Below are positions 10,938 through 22,997 of a stretch of DNA of 64,000 nucleotides, piece by piece (position 1 is the stretch's first letter; the number at the start of each line of letters is the position of its first letter). The position numbers and the translations under genes were made by a program. Source of the stretch: Tetrapyrgos nigripes (Eukaryota; Basidiomycota; Agaricomycetes; Agaricales; Campanellaceae); contig JAACJM010000181.1 in the NCBI GenBank assembly GCA_013368315.1, forward strand, positions 104,477 through 168,476. The letters are read 5' to 3'. The notes beneath the pieces are model-generated. The model did no database searches, was not told the origin of the DNA, and saw only the letters and a program-made list of their open reading frames with translations.

Positions 10938-11990
10938 TCTGGGTCTTATCTCCCCCTTGATTCACATCACCTGTTGTAACAATTTTAGAAGGTTCCTGAG
11001 GTTTGGGTTGTTTACCCTTACCCTTGTCTTGGTTCTTCTGTTTAGAAGATCCAGCCTTCTGAGAGTTCCAATTGGGTGCAGAATCAAACTTTCATCTATC
11101 TCCAGTAATGCGGGTAAGAAGAGATGATACAGAAGATTGACCAGTCCGTCGTTTGTACTCAACGAGAATCAGTCCTTCCACATGTGCCATAGTCAGGTTC
11201 TTTGGTTCGATAGTGGCAAGTGTAAATTGAGCATAGTTTCCCCAGGATTGCAGAATGCGATCCATCAAGAAAAGAGCTCTAAACTTGTCATCGACTGTGA
11301 ATCCATAGGCTTTAAGACGTGTGAGAACTGCTCCCAGAGATGTGATCTGGTTTGCAGGATCTTTCTTCTCATCAAGTGTCCAAGACATGAACTCTTTGAA
11401 GTCTAAGAACCATGATGTCGGGCCAGGAGAACTGTATTTCTTGTCTATTTTATCCCAAAGCATTTTTGCAGTATAATCTCCTTTTGCTTTGGCACAAGGG
11501 TCTTCTTCTATTTCATCTCTAGTGAACTCTCTCATTTCCAAACCCACATCATTCGGAAGATAGGAGGAAATAAAACCCAAAGCCTGTTCATCTTTGTCAT
11601 CCCAAGAACTATGAAGCTTATAAGTTTCAACTAATTCCCAATCATGTTTATTAACCAAAATTTGATATTGATCCCATTCATGAGCGAAGGTATCAATGAT
11701 TTGGTTATAAGACAATTGTTTGGATTCAGTTAAAGCATTAAAAACTTCATTAGAAACTAGTACAAATCCTTCAGGAAAAGAAGGTGCATTACCTGTTTCA
11801 GTGGGACTTGTGTTCACATAACGCTTCTGGTACCTGAAGCAACCCTGCTAAGCCCTTTGGCTTCAAGGAGGCGGGTAATAGCATAGTTCCAAAACTCATA
11901 ATTGGTAGTATTGAGGATGGGAACATTGAAGATGCTTTCAGCGTTGTTGATAGCGTTGTTGGAAGACATATTGATCTATGAAGCATCAAT
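10938..11990 (-). pseudogene. Copia-type Gag pseudogene (frameshifted)
   Basis: On the minus strand a start at 11990 opens a copia Gag N terminus (MSSNNAINNAE..., then NYEFWNYAITRLLEAKGL, the usual W-centred first helix). A one-base frame change near 11825 leads into a 241-codon frame (to 11092) with the UBN2-type middle, including KMLWDKIDKKY and YGFTVDDKFRALFLMDRIL. After another frame change, basic linker sequence continues to about 10940. Protease, integrase, RT and RNase H are absent. The primer site and 5' LTR of the same element lie upstream at 12801-13212. The rest of the element has been lost or replaced by the gypsy scrap. Confidence 0.75.
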
Positions 11991-12800
11991 CAGTAAAGAT
12001 GTGCATTCAATAGGTCACAAGTACCAAGGAACATCGAAGGGTCTAATACAACAACAGTGTATAGGATGATCGCAATATTCCTTCTCCTTTCTGAGCAAAC
12101 GCCTCAGACAAGGAATGTACATAATACATTTGCATTAATCAACTATATGCCAGTAGAAAACTGTTCGTCGGTACGTGCACATAATGGAATCCTATATTAA
12201 CTCCTTCATCAGTGCTTCTCAATCAATTTCACACTGTCAGAGACCATACTCTTGACAGAGAGCACATGATTACTCTAGAAGTTGCAATATTGACTGTAGT
12301 GGCACAGTACTTCCTAATGGGTGTAGAGATGCCTTAAAGCATATAGGGGAGCACTATCTAACTACTGTTTTTCTATAGATCCAGATCAGCGACTTTTATA
12401 AACGCCCCTGGCTCATCCGAATGACTACGGAGTTTTGCCTGAGTGTGAAAAACAGTCCCACACTAAAGTGGAGGCTGCAAAGCATGCCAGTCACTCTGCA
12501 TACAACTATCTGTAGATCCATAAGGGTTCCACAAATAACTGTTACAGGTATAAAGTGACTTATCTAGATCTATAACTAAACCAGCAAAGAGTGCCTAATG
12601 CGACTCTAAACTGAACCCAGGTTATATATTTTACTGGGCAATATAGATGAAGAAGGAGATAAAGCGAAACATCGATCCACCAACTGCACAAACATCGAGT
12701 CCGACAGCTTACTCGGTGATGAGCTCGCCGTTGACCTTGACAATGTGATCCATCTTGACAACAGTAGTTGTATGGGATAAGACCAGCATCGATGGCCCTC

Positions 12801-12813
12801 GGGGCCCATAACC
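12801..12813 (-). other. Primer-binding site of the decayed copia element
   Basis: GGTTATGGGCCCC on the minus strand, immediately after the LTR end ...TTCATTA. It can pair with the anticodon arm of initiator tRNA-Met (GGGCCCATAACC), the internal site used by Drosophila copia and yeast Ty5, rather than with a tRNA 3' end. The intact element at 44-49 kb has the same 13 bases in the same place. Confidence 0.7.
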
Positions 12814-13212
12814 TAATGAAGCAGCAAATATTCAGCATAGGGTGACCAGTCAGTAGAGCTCACCAAATAGAGGGCTGAGTAGAAAGCTTGTAGAGCTTAG
12901 ATACGAGTTGCTTGTAGAGCAGATAGAACTAGATATTGTTCTGTAGTATCTACGACTTTACAGAGAGCTTTTATACTAGATAAAGAGCATGTAATTACTA
13001 ATATCTACATTGTCCATGGACATACCTAGAGACTAAGAGGATATTGCCATTGGCCATATTGCTATCTACAGAGATATCACTACATAGTAGAAGATAAGAG
13101 TAATGTCCGGAGAATGTCCTGGAGGACTAGCATACTTATAGCTACGTAGAAGTTTCATAATAACTCCATATAGAATCATAGTTACTATACATGGAAGGTA
13201 TATATTTCAACA
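12814..13212 (-). repeat. 5' LTR of the decayed copia element
   Basis: On the minus strand it starts TGTTGAAATATATACC and ends TTTGCTGCTTCATTA, directly followed by the primer-binding site. The TGTTG start and the TTA end match the layout of the intact copia LTR at 48888-49123, though the sequence is different. No second copy was found in the window. Confidence 0.6.
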
Positions 13213-13275
13213 ATACAGGCCAGCTGACCCATACTCCAACATGGTTACAGGGAACAACAAGATAAAAGACCCCAC

Positions 13276-13978
13276 ATGGACTCGAGGGCAGAAACAGTCA
13301 ACCCAGCACAAATCTGCCAGCGGATAGTAGTAACAGGATTCGGATGTGACAGCTTCCAAGATGCCATAGACAGTATTAAGGATGTGCACAACCTCCTGTC
13401 GCAAAACCTACCTCAAGGTGTGATACCCAACACAGGCCTGGTCACTACCTGGCAGGGATGGCCAGCTGTGGAACTGGACAACCGCTATTTCACCTCCAGA
13501 CGCCTTGCCAGGGACGAACGACCAATAGCAATCCCAGGAAACATCGACCCATCAGGAATGCTGGCCAGCATCATGCGGAGCGGTACCAACTGGATGTACT
13601 TGAAAGAGAACAGTGTCGAGTTCTATGAGAAAAAGCGAAAAACCACAGGCGTAGAGTGAGTACAGATAAACACCCACAACTCATCACCTACTGACAAGAA
13701 CAAACTGTCTCCTCCCCCACATCTATGCATCTTTTGTCACCACCTCACCGTCCCACCGGTACCACATATCACCACCTCAACTTCTACAAACCCCCACACG
13801 CCCGATCGCACTGGACACACCTCCAGACCAAAGATACCCACCCATCAACCCTACAAGATTCTGGGTTGGTGACCTAGTAGAAGTCGTGTTCAGCATAAAC
13901 ATCATTGAGCTCAGGGCTACCAGCAACAGACCAATGAGTGCCAGGACCAATGGAACTGTCGAGAATGAGAGTCCCTAG
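13276..13978 (+). CDS. Orphan two-exon gene of an Agaricomycete family (unknown function)
   Basis: The first exon (from ATG 13276 to 13655, donor GTGAGT) encodes a stretch with PAVELDNRYFTSRRLARDER, an AIPGNIDPSGMLASIM segment and VEFYEK. The last exon, readable from about 13850 to the TAG at 13976, contains FWVGDLVEVVFSINIIELR. From memory, mushroom genomes carry many small proteins with this order (a W/Y-rich block, an 'I...D..G.L..I' block, then 'F..GD.VE...S......R'), often near transposons; no biochemical role is known to me. The acceptor site between 13660 and 13850 is not certain, and the gene may be degenerate. Confidence 0.5.
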
Positions 13979-14049
13979 TTAGGGGCTATTTCCTATTGTG
14001 GCGTATCTGCCTCTCTCTTTTCCTAATTTCTTTTCCTTTGATCCTCTAA

Positions 14050-14870
14050 ACTCCAAGGCACCCTGACCCGGGTTCAACACCCAGCTCATATATACCTACA
14101 ATTCTCGAATCCGACACCCCAGTTGTTTCACCATCTTCATGTGAACTCCTGGGGTGTATATCTGCCTTTCAATCCTCATATCAATACTTAACTGATTATA
14201 TTCATATTTACTACAGTACGCTCGTACTAATACATGCTCACTATCTTACAGGTACTGTAGTAATCAAAGTCGTTTCACCATCTTCGTGTGAACTCCTGGG
14301 TACGCTCGTACTAATACGTGCTCGCTATCTTACAGGAAGTCTGCGCAGAGTGACGAGGATGGACAACACATGTCATGAATCGCTCCCCGCCTATTCATTT
14401 CCCATTCATTTCCTTTCTATTCTTTTCCCTTTACTATCTACTTCCCACTCTAACCCCATAAACATCAACCATTTCTCATTATCGTCTATAGTTACCATCT
14501 CTCTAGATCTATGACTCACATTCTTATCTCCTCTGATTCCTATCTCCATGGACATTCTCACTGTCAATCACTCCGTATGATCCAGTACCTTCATCTATCC
14601 ATATTTGACTTATTATTCTCTCGCCCTTAACATTTCCACATGATACCGTCTATTATTACTTACTCTTTCCCATCTGTTCATAGTTTACTTATATACCTGT
14701 GATCCTTGTAACCTATCCCTTAGTTCGTTCACTTCGTCTCCGCTCCGTACTTTTACTACGCAGTGTAGAGCCTAGTCAGCCTACTATCCTTCTATCTCTC
14801 TATCTCTCTATCTCTTTACTCTCTTCGATCAATCTATTCTCTTGTAACCGGCTTTCTCGTACTGTGTGAC
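14050..14870 (+). repeat. Ty3/gypsy LTR-like sequence, plus orientation
   Basis: Pyrimidine-rich tract with the inverse of the motifs seen at 1245-2030 (CACTTCGTCTCCGCTCCGTAC, TATCTCTCTATCTCTC, then TGTGTGACTTGGGTGG at 14858). Inside it, a segment with TTTCACCATCTTC and TACGCTCGTACTAATAC is duplicated at about 14125-14260 and 14272-14340. It appears solitary: no gag or pol follows. Confidence 0.5.
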
Positions 14871-15489
14871 TTGGGTGGTTATTGAGTGTATCGACAACCT
14901 TGACAACACACATGTATGGGTCAGTAAAATTTCCCAGAGAAGAGAAGGCATCTCACAAAATCGACTCAAACAGAACGCAGCCAGAAAAGTCAATGCGACC
15001 CCCGCCCAGACGTCCAGTCACAGCATGCTGGGAATAAAACGGAAAGGTATCGACCACTACGAAGAGACGGAGAGCGAGACGAGAGACAAGGTGGCGGGTA
15101 TGAACATGGATGGTGAATGAGGTTGCACACAAGCATATAAAAGAGTAGCACTTACACTCCATGTAGTACTACTAGTTTTCTCAGACCAATTATACAACAC
15201 AAGCACCTTTATTGGAGCAAATACATTCCATTCCAGAGCGACATCCACTGCATACAAGAAGGGCGCGCACAAGAAGGGCAACAGAACGAAGTGGAAGGCC
15301 GAGCACCTGTAGGCTTTATCAGAAGAATAATGCTTGTAAGGAGCCTTACCTAAAGGTTCAAACAAAACCAAATACCGGTAAAATCCGCTACCGATCCGGA
15401 CCTCGGCTACAAACAAGTACAACATCTGAAGCACGAATAACGGTGCCGTCCAAATTCTAGGGTGTAAGACTCATCCTTCATTTCATTTC

Positions 15490-15585
15490 GGACTCGTAAT
15501 TAGCGCTCTGTTACAGCTTCTGGATCCCTTTTAGCCCATCAGCCCTAGGCGTGACCTCATCTATCTTCTTCTCGACTCTGTGATA
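15490..15585 (+). promoter_or_regulatory. Upstream block of the NACHT gene, repeated at 22.99 kb
   Basis: TTAGCGCTCTGTTACAGC, CTGGATCCCTTTTAGCC and CTTCTTCTCGACTCT lie 40-130 bases before the ATG of the NACHT gene. The same words in the same order, about 85% alike, occur at 22998-23085 with no NACHT gene attached. Either a conserved promoter/5' UTR of this gene family or a small repeat. Confidence 0.6.
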
Positions 15586-15620
15586 GCTGCCAGTCGCCGG
15601 CAGACTGAGAGTCGATATCG

Positions 15621-18423
15621 ATGGATCCAGACAGCTCTAGTGAAGAAGAGCACTCGGCTAGGCAACCGCAATCGCGTCGTAGAGGTCCAGAAGAAGATTG
15701 GGATCACTGCAGAACTGGGAGACAAGTTCAGCCACAACTGGAGAGCTCCAACCAAGGCCTAACTACTGCAGCTCTCTTTGCTAATTCGCACCACAACTCG
15801 TTCTCCCACTCTTCCATAAATGTTGTTGGACGCGATCAAATCAACACCTTTGTTGAAGATTCAGAAGCAGGTAAGTCATTACTTCTTCTCTAAAGCATAC
15901 ATCCTCATTTTGTGCCTCCTCTTTTAGGTTTAAAGCTCTTATACCAGACTATTGCTCACGTTGGCACGTTCCATGATTCCGAAACTCGTTATCCACCTCC
16001 AAAATGCCATCCCGAAACGCGAAAGGCCGTCTTATCGGATATCTCTTCTTGGATACTGAGGGATGCACGGATGGGGGCCCCGTTTCATTGGTCATATGGT
16101 CTAGCAGGTGCAAAGGCAGAGACCCCAATTCATTGGCTATATGGTCCAGCAGGTGCAGGAAAGTCTGCCATTGCTCAGACTTTGGCGGAGAGAGAGCAAC
16201 GCAATCATTTGGCGGCCAGCTTCTTTTTCTCTCGTTCAGACCCCTCCAGAAATAATCCAAAGTCTCTGATTATGGTCATTTCGTATTGTCTCGCCATCTG
16301 GTGCAGAAACACCCAGTTGCGAGCTGCTATCGATAATGCTGTCAAAACACAGCCTGCCATCCTTGGATCTGCCATCGAACAGCAGCTCCAAGAACTCGTT
16401 GTCAAGCCCTTCGAAGTGATCCCACAAGAAAGCTGGGAGACGCTGCCAAGAGTTGTGATCATAGATGGCCTTGACGAATGCTTGGGTAGCGATTCCCAAC
16501 AGAGAATCCTGGCCATGCTCTTTGGCGGACTGGGGAACCAGACGCCTCTTCGTTTCCTCATTACCAGCCGACCAGAACCAGTGATTCAAGACTTCTTTGG
16601 TCAACTTCCCCACTGCGACATCATGACTCGTATGGAGCTCAGTGATAATTACTCCACTTCATGGGACATCGAGGTCTATCTTCGTGATGGTTTCAAAGCC
16701 ATTGCAGAGAAATCTCACTCCGACGTAATGGGTCATATCGCTCTTCCTTGGCCTTCAATTGGTGTCATTCATGAACTCGTCCAGCGGGCTTCAGGCCAGT
16801 TCATTTACGCCTCAACAGTCCTGAAGTATGTTGGGGAAGAGTACTCCATTCCTGTAGAGCGACTGGAGTTGGTGCTTGGTTTGCCTTTGGGTGATCCTGA
16901 TGCCTTCTCTGAGCTTGATGCCCTCTATGAGCAAATATTATCTCCAATCGTAACAAGGCCAGGGTTGTACAAATCCTAGGGACAGTGCTTGCAATCAAGG
17001 ATATCCGTTCACTGCAATGGAGGGAATTGCAGCTTATTAATTGGCATTATTTCGTCAGTGACCGGGAGGTGATTGACATAGTGGAACAGCTGCTTTCACT
17101 GCCCACTGGAGCAGTCACAGTATCCCTGCGAGGAATGCACTCGGTCTTGCAGATTCACTATGGAATTGTCGAGTTCCGCCATAAATCATTTCGGGATTTT
17201 TTGTTCGATGCACGTCGTTCAGGTGAATATTTCATCGATAAAGAACTAGTTCACGAGCAATTGGCACGGGTCTGTATGAAGATAACCAACGATTCGTCTC
17301 ATTCGTAGGTATCATTCCTAGGAACCGACAGTCGCTTTCACTGATATTTTCGCACACTTTACAGATTACGAAACTATGCCATGTATAATTGCTTGAAGCA
17401 CATACATCTTGCGAAAAGTACGACTGATCTAGTCACCGAGCTGCGGTGCTTCAATTTCTGTGACATGATTGGATGCTATTTGGGAGACTGGTTTCAAACT
17501 ACGCCCTTCTATTTCTCCCAGTCTATTTCAGTTTTTCAGAAGTTTGCCAAAGTGAGTCAGGGCAAACTTACCTTTTCCCAAAGCTAATGAAGCTATTTCA
17601 GGTTTTAGAGTCACATCAGATCAAGACCTTGTCAGATTCTCTTAAACTTGGTATCTATGTCGCTGGTGGCATTAATAGAAGAGAATTATCCAAGGAATTT
17701 TTATCAGACCTTGAATTACTATTTGCTCTCGCAATGGATTGCCACTATGCACCTCTCAATGCACTTTTTCCTCATAACACTCCCAGCAATGTTGACATCC
17801 TAGCCGGTCTTGGCTGCACCATGCAGCAGTTTTTCCTAGGTCTTGACCCGAGCCTCCATTCACATTCCCATTTCACAGCTTCAAGTTCTTCCAACCCCGT
17901 ATGGCATTTCATTGATTTCAAGAGAGGACGCAGCAGACTAGCCAAACATTGCCTGAGGACTATCAGACCCAATCCCTGCATCAAAGATCGGCAACTGTCC
18001 CTCGGCTTCAGGTTCAAATGGGGTTACGTCTATGCTCAGTCAAGAATGTCTGAACTACTTCACCACTCTCCTCTTGACGTGGAACTTCAACACGAGCTGA
18101 AAAAGGCAATACCATATTTAAATGGAACGAAAGAGTTGCATAAGGTCCTTCTTTGGCTGCAAGTAAGTACCACAGTGCTCTATCTATATGCTATGTAGGT
18201 CACCTGGCTAATATAATAAATGCAGGACTTTCCAGATGACCAGAGGGACATCCCAATGGAAGTCGCAATTCGGCAGTGTTCCGAGCAGTCTCATGAACTT
18301 AGTGATGTGAATTTGGCTTTCTACCTTCAGCACCTGGATGACATAGACGACATGGATGATGATACCATAACGTCACGTTTAGACTCATGGAGAGTCAACA
18401 GGATCAAGAAGACATGGGTATGA
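15621..18423 (+). CDS. NACHT-domain NLR-like NTPase, five exons, one frame break
   Basis: Exon 1 (15621-15870) gives a disordered head ending in INVVGRDQINTF, the short motif that precedes NACHT domains in Agaricomycetes. After the intron 15871-15927 comes the NACHT core: Walker A GPAGAGKSA near 16145, Walker B VVIIDGLDEC near 16455 and sensor FLITSRPEP near 16555. Just before the P-loop, 45 bp are tandemly duplicated in frame (HWSYGLAGA then HWLYGPAGA). Near 16955 the frame shifts by one base; the other frame continues to the exon end at 17304, and introns 17305-17364, 17552-17601 and 18163-18225 follow. The C terminus is helical-looking, with no ankyrin, TPR or WD40 repeats. Fungal NLRs are thought to act in non-self recognition and cell death; the role here is inferred. 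The frame break means pseudogene or sequence error. Confidence 0.8.
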
Positions 18424-19980
18424 TACAGTGTTGATGTTGTCCTTGGTGGGCCTGAGTGTGCTCAAAGACGAGAGGAGGGCAAGAGAAGAATTGGGGAATA
18501 TGATGCGAGTCCGTCTGATAATGAGGGGCAGATTTGGACTCTGGAGACTTGGCACATCAGTAGTATGCCAGTGAAGACAGTGCAGCTGTTGCTTTCATTT
18601 TTGTTTTTGTTGGTGATGAATGGACTCTGATAGCTACAGAAAAGAGAATAGAAACATTGATAAAAGAGTGATAAAAGCCTATTCACAACTTTCCTCACGT
18701 TCTTCGATAATTTCAGCTCCAGCTCCAAAGCATTTACGAGTCCTATTTATTACGAGTCCTATTTATAGGACGAGTCTTATTGTGAGGTCAAATGGTCGCA
18801 CTTATCGCATCCTGGGAAAACATATCTTATTTTGTTAACACGGCAGACTCGGCACCAAATACCTTCTCCGCAAATTCTCCGTCGAGTGACCAGAGCCTAG
18901 GATCTCTTCAGAGTCGATCGTTCAATTGATTTTGTGCAAGAGGATGAGGACTCGTACCTGCCGCTGTATACAGCGGCCTGCACTAGCATATTCCAGATCT
19001 ACGACCGTCTTCAACTATTTGAGAATGTCCCGGGTTCCTGCAGTGCTGCCGAAAGCTATCTTGAATTCATTATCCTCTATTCTTCCCCGAGTCCGACGTT
19101 TCCCTAGCCATAAAGATTCCCAGTAAGTATTCGCTTTTTCCTCTCCAAAATTCCGAACCATCGATGCTGGACAACGTTGAGTATACTATATCCATATCCA
19201 GCGTCATTTCGCGTGTTGTGACTTGCGTGTCTGGAGACTGGATACTTAACTGTCGTTGTCAGTACTGTCCCGAGGCGATACGGGTATGGTTCAAGACAGG
19301 ACAAATGGTGACTTCTCAATGACTTCTGGGGGTGGTCCGAAACCTGTGAACGAATGCCCGTCGTCGACCTCATTTCGTGGGTGACTGGGTGTCTTGTAGA
19401 TACATGATTAAGAACATCAAGTAGGAACTCAATGCGCTTTGGTCTTTGGGACTGCATCGCAAGCAGCAGGATTTCCTAGGGCAACTTGGATGCAAATATC
19501 TATAATCTGCGAGATAACGAAGCGACAGTAAAATACACATGTACGGTGAATAATAACCTCTATGTACGTCATGACCCATTGGAATTTACCTATCACTTCC
19601 CCCCCTCCCTCTCATCCCACCAAATCCTTCTAACCCACCTTCTCTTCCTCGTCAGAGCCAGGGTAGGGTGTAGGAGAAGGATTTTGCCAGGCGTCGTTTG
19701 TGTAGATGAAGCCGTCTACATGTATAATTTAAAACTGAAGGTTGGAGTCGAAGCGAGACAACGAGGAGGAAAAGGTGTTTCGTCAGTGTCGTGTCGAGTT
19801 AGACAATCAAAATATGCAAAATAAAAACACGCCAAGTCAACAAGCAAAATGGCAAGTGGCAAGTAAAAGGCAAAAAGTGCCATCGACAATTGTATCGACT
19901 GACGGCTGCAGTCGGGGCGACAGAGAGAGAAATGAAAAGACCGATAGTTCGAAAAAACAGAAGAAAACGAAAAGAAAAAG
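18424..19980. other. No gene recognised
   Basis: Short frames only; none carries a domain or is supported by splice signals that extend it. The stretch separates the NACHT gene from the 3' end of the peroxin-like gene. Confidence 0.4.
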
Positions 19981-19981
19981 A

Positions 19982-22640
19982 TTAAGAACCAAACCCACCT
20001 TCATCACCACCACACATCCATCCTTTGTCTTCGCCTTGATCGTTAACCCCACTTCTCCCAGTTCCAGTTCCCCCACCAACCCCAGTTCCCCCCCTTCCCC
20101 CGAACGAAAAACCAACATCAACATTAACAGATACCCCAAATACAATGAAGAAGGATATTTCTAATTTACGTTTACGTTGTTGTTCTTGTTCCCATTGTTC
20201 TTGTCGTTCTTCCCGGGATTGTCGGGCTTGGCGGACGTGACTCGGTCCAATCGGTCTAGTACATTTCCGTACTCCAACTTTGAACGTTATATTGAGCCAT
20301 CTCCCAGACTTCCGGTTCCCAAAGTCTCCCTCATCTTCCCCACCGTCATCTTCCCCATCCTCACCATCCCCATCCCCATCTTCATCTCCATCTCTACCAT
20401 CCTCAGCATCGATGGACAAGGGTGAAGACACTTTATCTTTATCAGTTTTGAAAGCACCCACAGACGACGCCCCCGCCCCAGCCCCAGCATCATAATCAAC
20501 TCTCCAATCTTCCGTTTCTAGGAATTTCCATCCTGGAGCGAGGGAGAAGGTTAGGTTGTTGCTGTACGAATGATGAGAATTGAGGAATGAGGTAAGTTGT
20601 CAATGGGTAAGTTGTGTTGTGGGGGAACGATGTGAGTGCCAGTGCGTTTGTTGTGCGTTGCGCGTTCATTGTGTGTTGGTGACAACGTGAAAGACGTGTC
20701 ACGTCAAGTTTTAAGTAAGACAAGACCAGACACGACACGACACGACAGAGGCCAGAGGGAAAGGCAAAGGAAAAAGAGCAGAAGTGGTCTTGGTCAGTAC
20801 ATGTTTATTGTCACATTAAAGGCGGGGGAAAAAAACAACGAAACAACGAAACAACGAAACTCGAACGAACGAAAACTCATATGTATGTAATAAACACCAA
20901 AAAAAAAAACTCGAAAAAAACCCACCTAATCATCCCCGGCCCCAACGCCGCTGGTCCTGGTCCTGGTCCTGGTCCTGCTTCATACCCACTTCCACCACCA
21001 CTGTCTTCCTTTACTTCATCGCCATCTCCATGTGCTCCAGACATCGTCGACATCGTCCTTCTTCCACCCCCACTCGTACCCGTACCCATACTAGTACTCG
21101 TATTCCCCGACCCACTCCCACTTCCCAACCCAACTCCCAACGGATTAATCCCCCCAAACCCATCTCTTCCCTTCGTCCAAGGTGCTCTTTCAGTTCCAAG
21201 ATTCGATTTTGAAAAGCCTTTTTTAAACGTTTGGATGGCTTGGGTTATTTCTGGGGATATGGAGTTTATGTGGTTGGCCGAAGACGAAGAAGACGCGACG
21301 GGGTTTGGTGGTATATGGTTGGCCAAAGAAGAAAAAATGCGTTTAGGTGGTAACATTGATAACGATGGACGTTTCTGGTTCTGGTTCTCCTTGTGCTCTT
21401 TCTGTTCCAACTCCAGCGTTGCCTCTATACCCCCCTCCTCAACCAAATCCCCCATCGCACTAGCCGGCAACGGAGGTATAAGTGCAAAAGGAGGTAATGG
21501 TGCTAGAGTTTCTAATAAAGCGTTGCGTGTTCGTGTCTGTATCCAAGTGGGGGACGTTGGGGTGTTAGTGTTGGATTTAGCCGCTTTCTTCGCTTTCTTG
21601 ACGGTTGGAGAAGTAGACGACGAAGAGGAAAAAGCCAACGACTCTGAGAGTTTACGTCCGATTCTCGAAGTCGATGGTGCGCTGGCATTGGTATCATGTC
21701 CCGCATTCGCAACCACACTAGCAAACCTCGCCGCCGTCTGCGAATCACACCTCTCATTCTCCCACAACTCGACCTCTCGTAACTCTGCATTCCGAATTCG
21801 GTCTGTTAACGAATTCGTTGAGAGAGCGAGGGTAGCGAGAGGTTTGAGGCGATTTATCAACCCGATCCCCTCAAGTAGGAACGAGGTAAAGATACATTGA
21901 CCGTGGTGAATGGTCTTGGACACAATCTGAAGGATATTTGTGTAATAAGAACTTTGGGAATGTGTTGAGGGAAGAAAGACCTCGGGGTCAGCGGGACGGT
22001 TTAAGAGGAAGTGAGCGATTTGGGAAGAAGAATGCGAGAGGACGGGGAATTGGGAGGGCTAGTGTGTGTGTTGGGGAAGGGGACCATGTCCAGAGATAGT
22101 TGGGACGAAGGTTTGAAGCGACGTGATGCTGAAGTTGAAGGAATAGTAAGGATAAATGTGGGTTGGATGATAATACGGGTAATGCAACGCCAAAAAAGGC
22201 GATTAACCGGGTTGGAATAAACGGAGAGGGGAATAGGATTGAAGGTATAAGGAGAGCTAGGATGGTGAGGACTGTTGTGGATGTAGGAGAGGATAGAGAG
22301 TTGGGATAGCATGGGTGTAATGGCTGCATGAGTATCAGCGTGTAAACCCATGAGATTCTGTATAGCTTGAAGGTTTCCTTGATAGTCTACACTGTCTTCT
22401 GCAGGTGGAGGAGAGGCGTCTTGAGTGGTAATGACACCGCTGGGGGTGGTAGACGAAGTCGGGGGATGTGGGCCGTAGAAAGCATAACCCACGCCAGTAT
22501 CACCAATGGCAGAATAAACAATACTTGTGGAAATGTGCATATGAAAGCATAGACGCAGAGCAGCGCAGTAGTGGGTTTCCATCCCTTCTTCCATGTCTCA
22601 ACTCTTCTGCTTAAAACAACTCCCCTACGCGGTCCACAAA
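19982..22640 (-). pseudogene. Pex24/Pex23-family peroxisomal membrane protein-like gene with frame breaks
   Basis: Minus strand. The 5' part (about 22630-22440) encodes WKKGWKPTTALLCVYAFIC and a hydrophobic run; after a frame change comes NLQAIQNLMGLHADTHAAIT; after another, a second hydrophobic stretch (TVLTILALLIPSILF, 22290-22180). The 348-codon frame 21923-20877 holds ELREVELWENER and later SNLGTERAPWTKGRDGFGG, the two halves of a dysferlin-like (DysF) module. Near 20530 the pattern GWKFLETEDWRVDY follows. This order (membrane anchor, then DysF) is that of peroxins Pex23/24/28-30, which control peroxisome size and number and ER contacts. At least two single-base frame breaks are seen, so the copy may be dead, or some breaks may be missed introns. 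A long plus-strand frame opposite it is a shadow. Confidence 0.55.
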
Positions 22641-22749
22641 GCGTTTAAAGTTGATAAAGGAGTTTGGGAAGGATGGCAAAGGAGGTTGGGAGAGATGTGG
22701 GTGGATTCGACGGTAAAGACGTTCGTTGTCTCTTTGCATCTTGTCTTGT

Positions 22750-22809
22750 TGCAGTAGATGGTAGCCATGATTAGTTAATATTAACTAATCATGGCTACCA
22801 TCTACTGCA
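22750..22809. repeat. Perfect 60-bp palindrome
   Basis: TGCAGTAGATGGTAGCCATG and its inverse complement meet at an AT-rich centre (TTAGTTAATATTAACTAA) with no spacer, giving two identical 30-base arms. A third, looser copy of the arm (TAATCATGGCTGCAGTCC, then ACTGCA) lies at 22883-22917. A cruciform or foldback end is possible; such a structure is also a usual site of assembly artefacts. Confidence 0.95.
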
Positions 22810-22997
22810 GACGCGTCCGAGTGCAATTCTTCTGAAACCGTACTGTGTGCATTGAGCAAAGTTGTCCGAAGACAAGAGCTCTTTCCATGACTTAATCATG
22901 GCTGCAGTCCACTGCAACCAAGTAACTCCTCCTTTGAACGCGTATCTTGAATCCGCATAGCAGTCGCTCTTTGTGGCAAGCAAGTGGCATGATCACA

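Noticed and set aside
15912..15930. ATG at 15912 as start of the NACHT protein
   Set aside because: It lies inside the 15871-15927 intron; splicing from the upstream exon gives the conserved NVVGRDQ motif in frame.
16205..16613. Two minus-strand frames of 118 and 125 codons
   Set aside because: Shadows of the NACHT coding exon.
19742..20164. 140-codon plus-strand frame rich in Lys and Ser
   Set aside because: Low complexity, opposite the 3' part of the peroxin-like gene, no domain.
20881..21900. A 339-codon plus-strand open frame
   Set aside because: It lies opposite the DysF-containing minus-strand frame, is Pro/Leu-biased as expected for the complement of a Gly/Ser-rich gene, and shows no domain.
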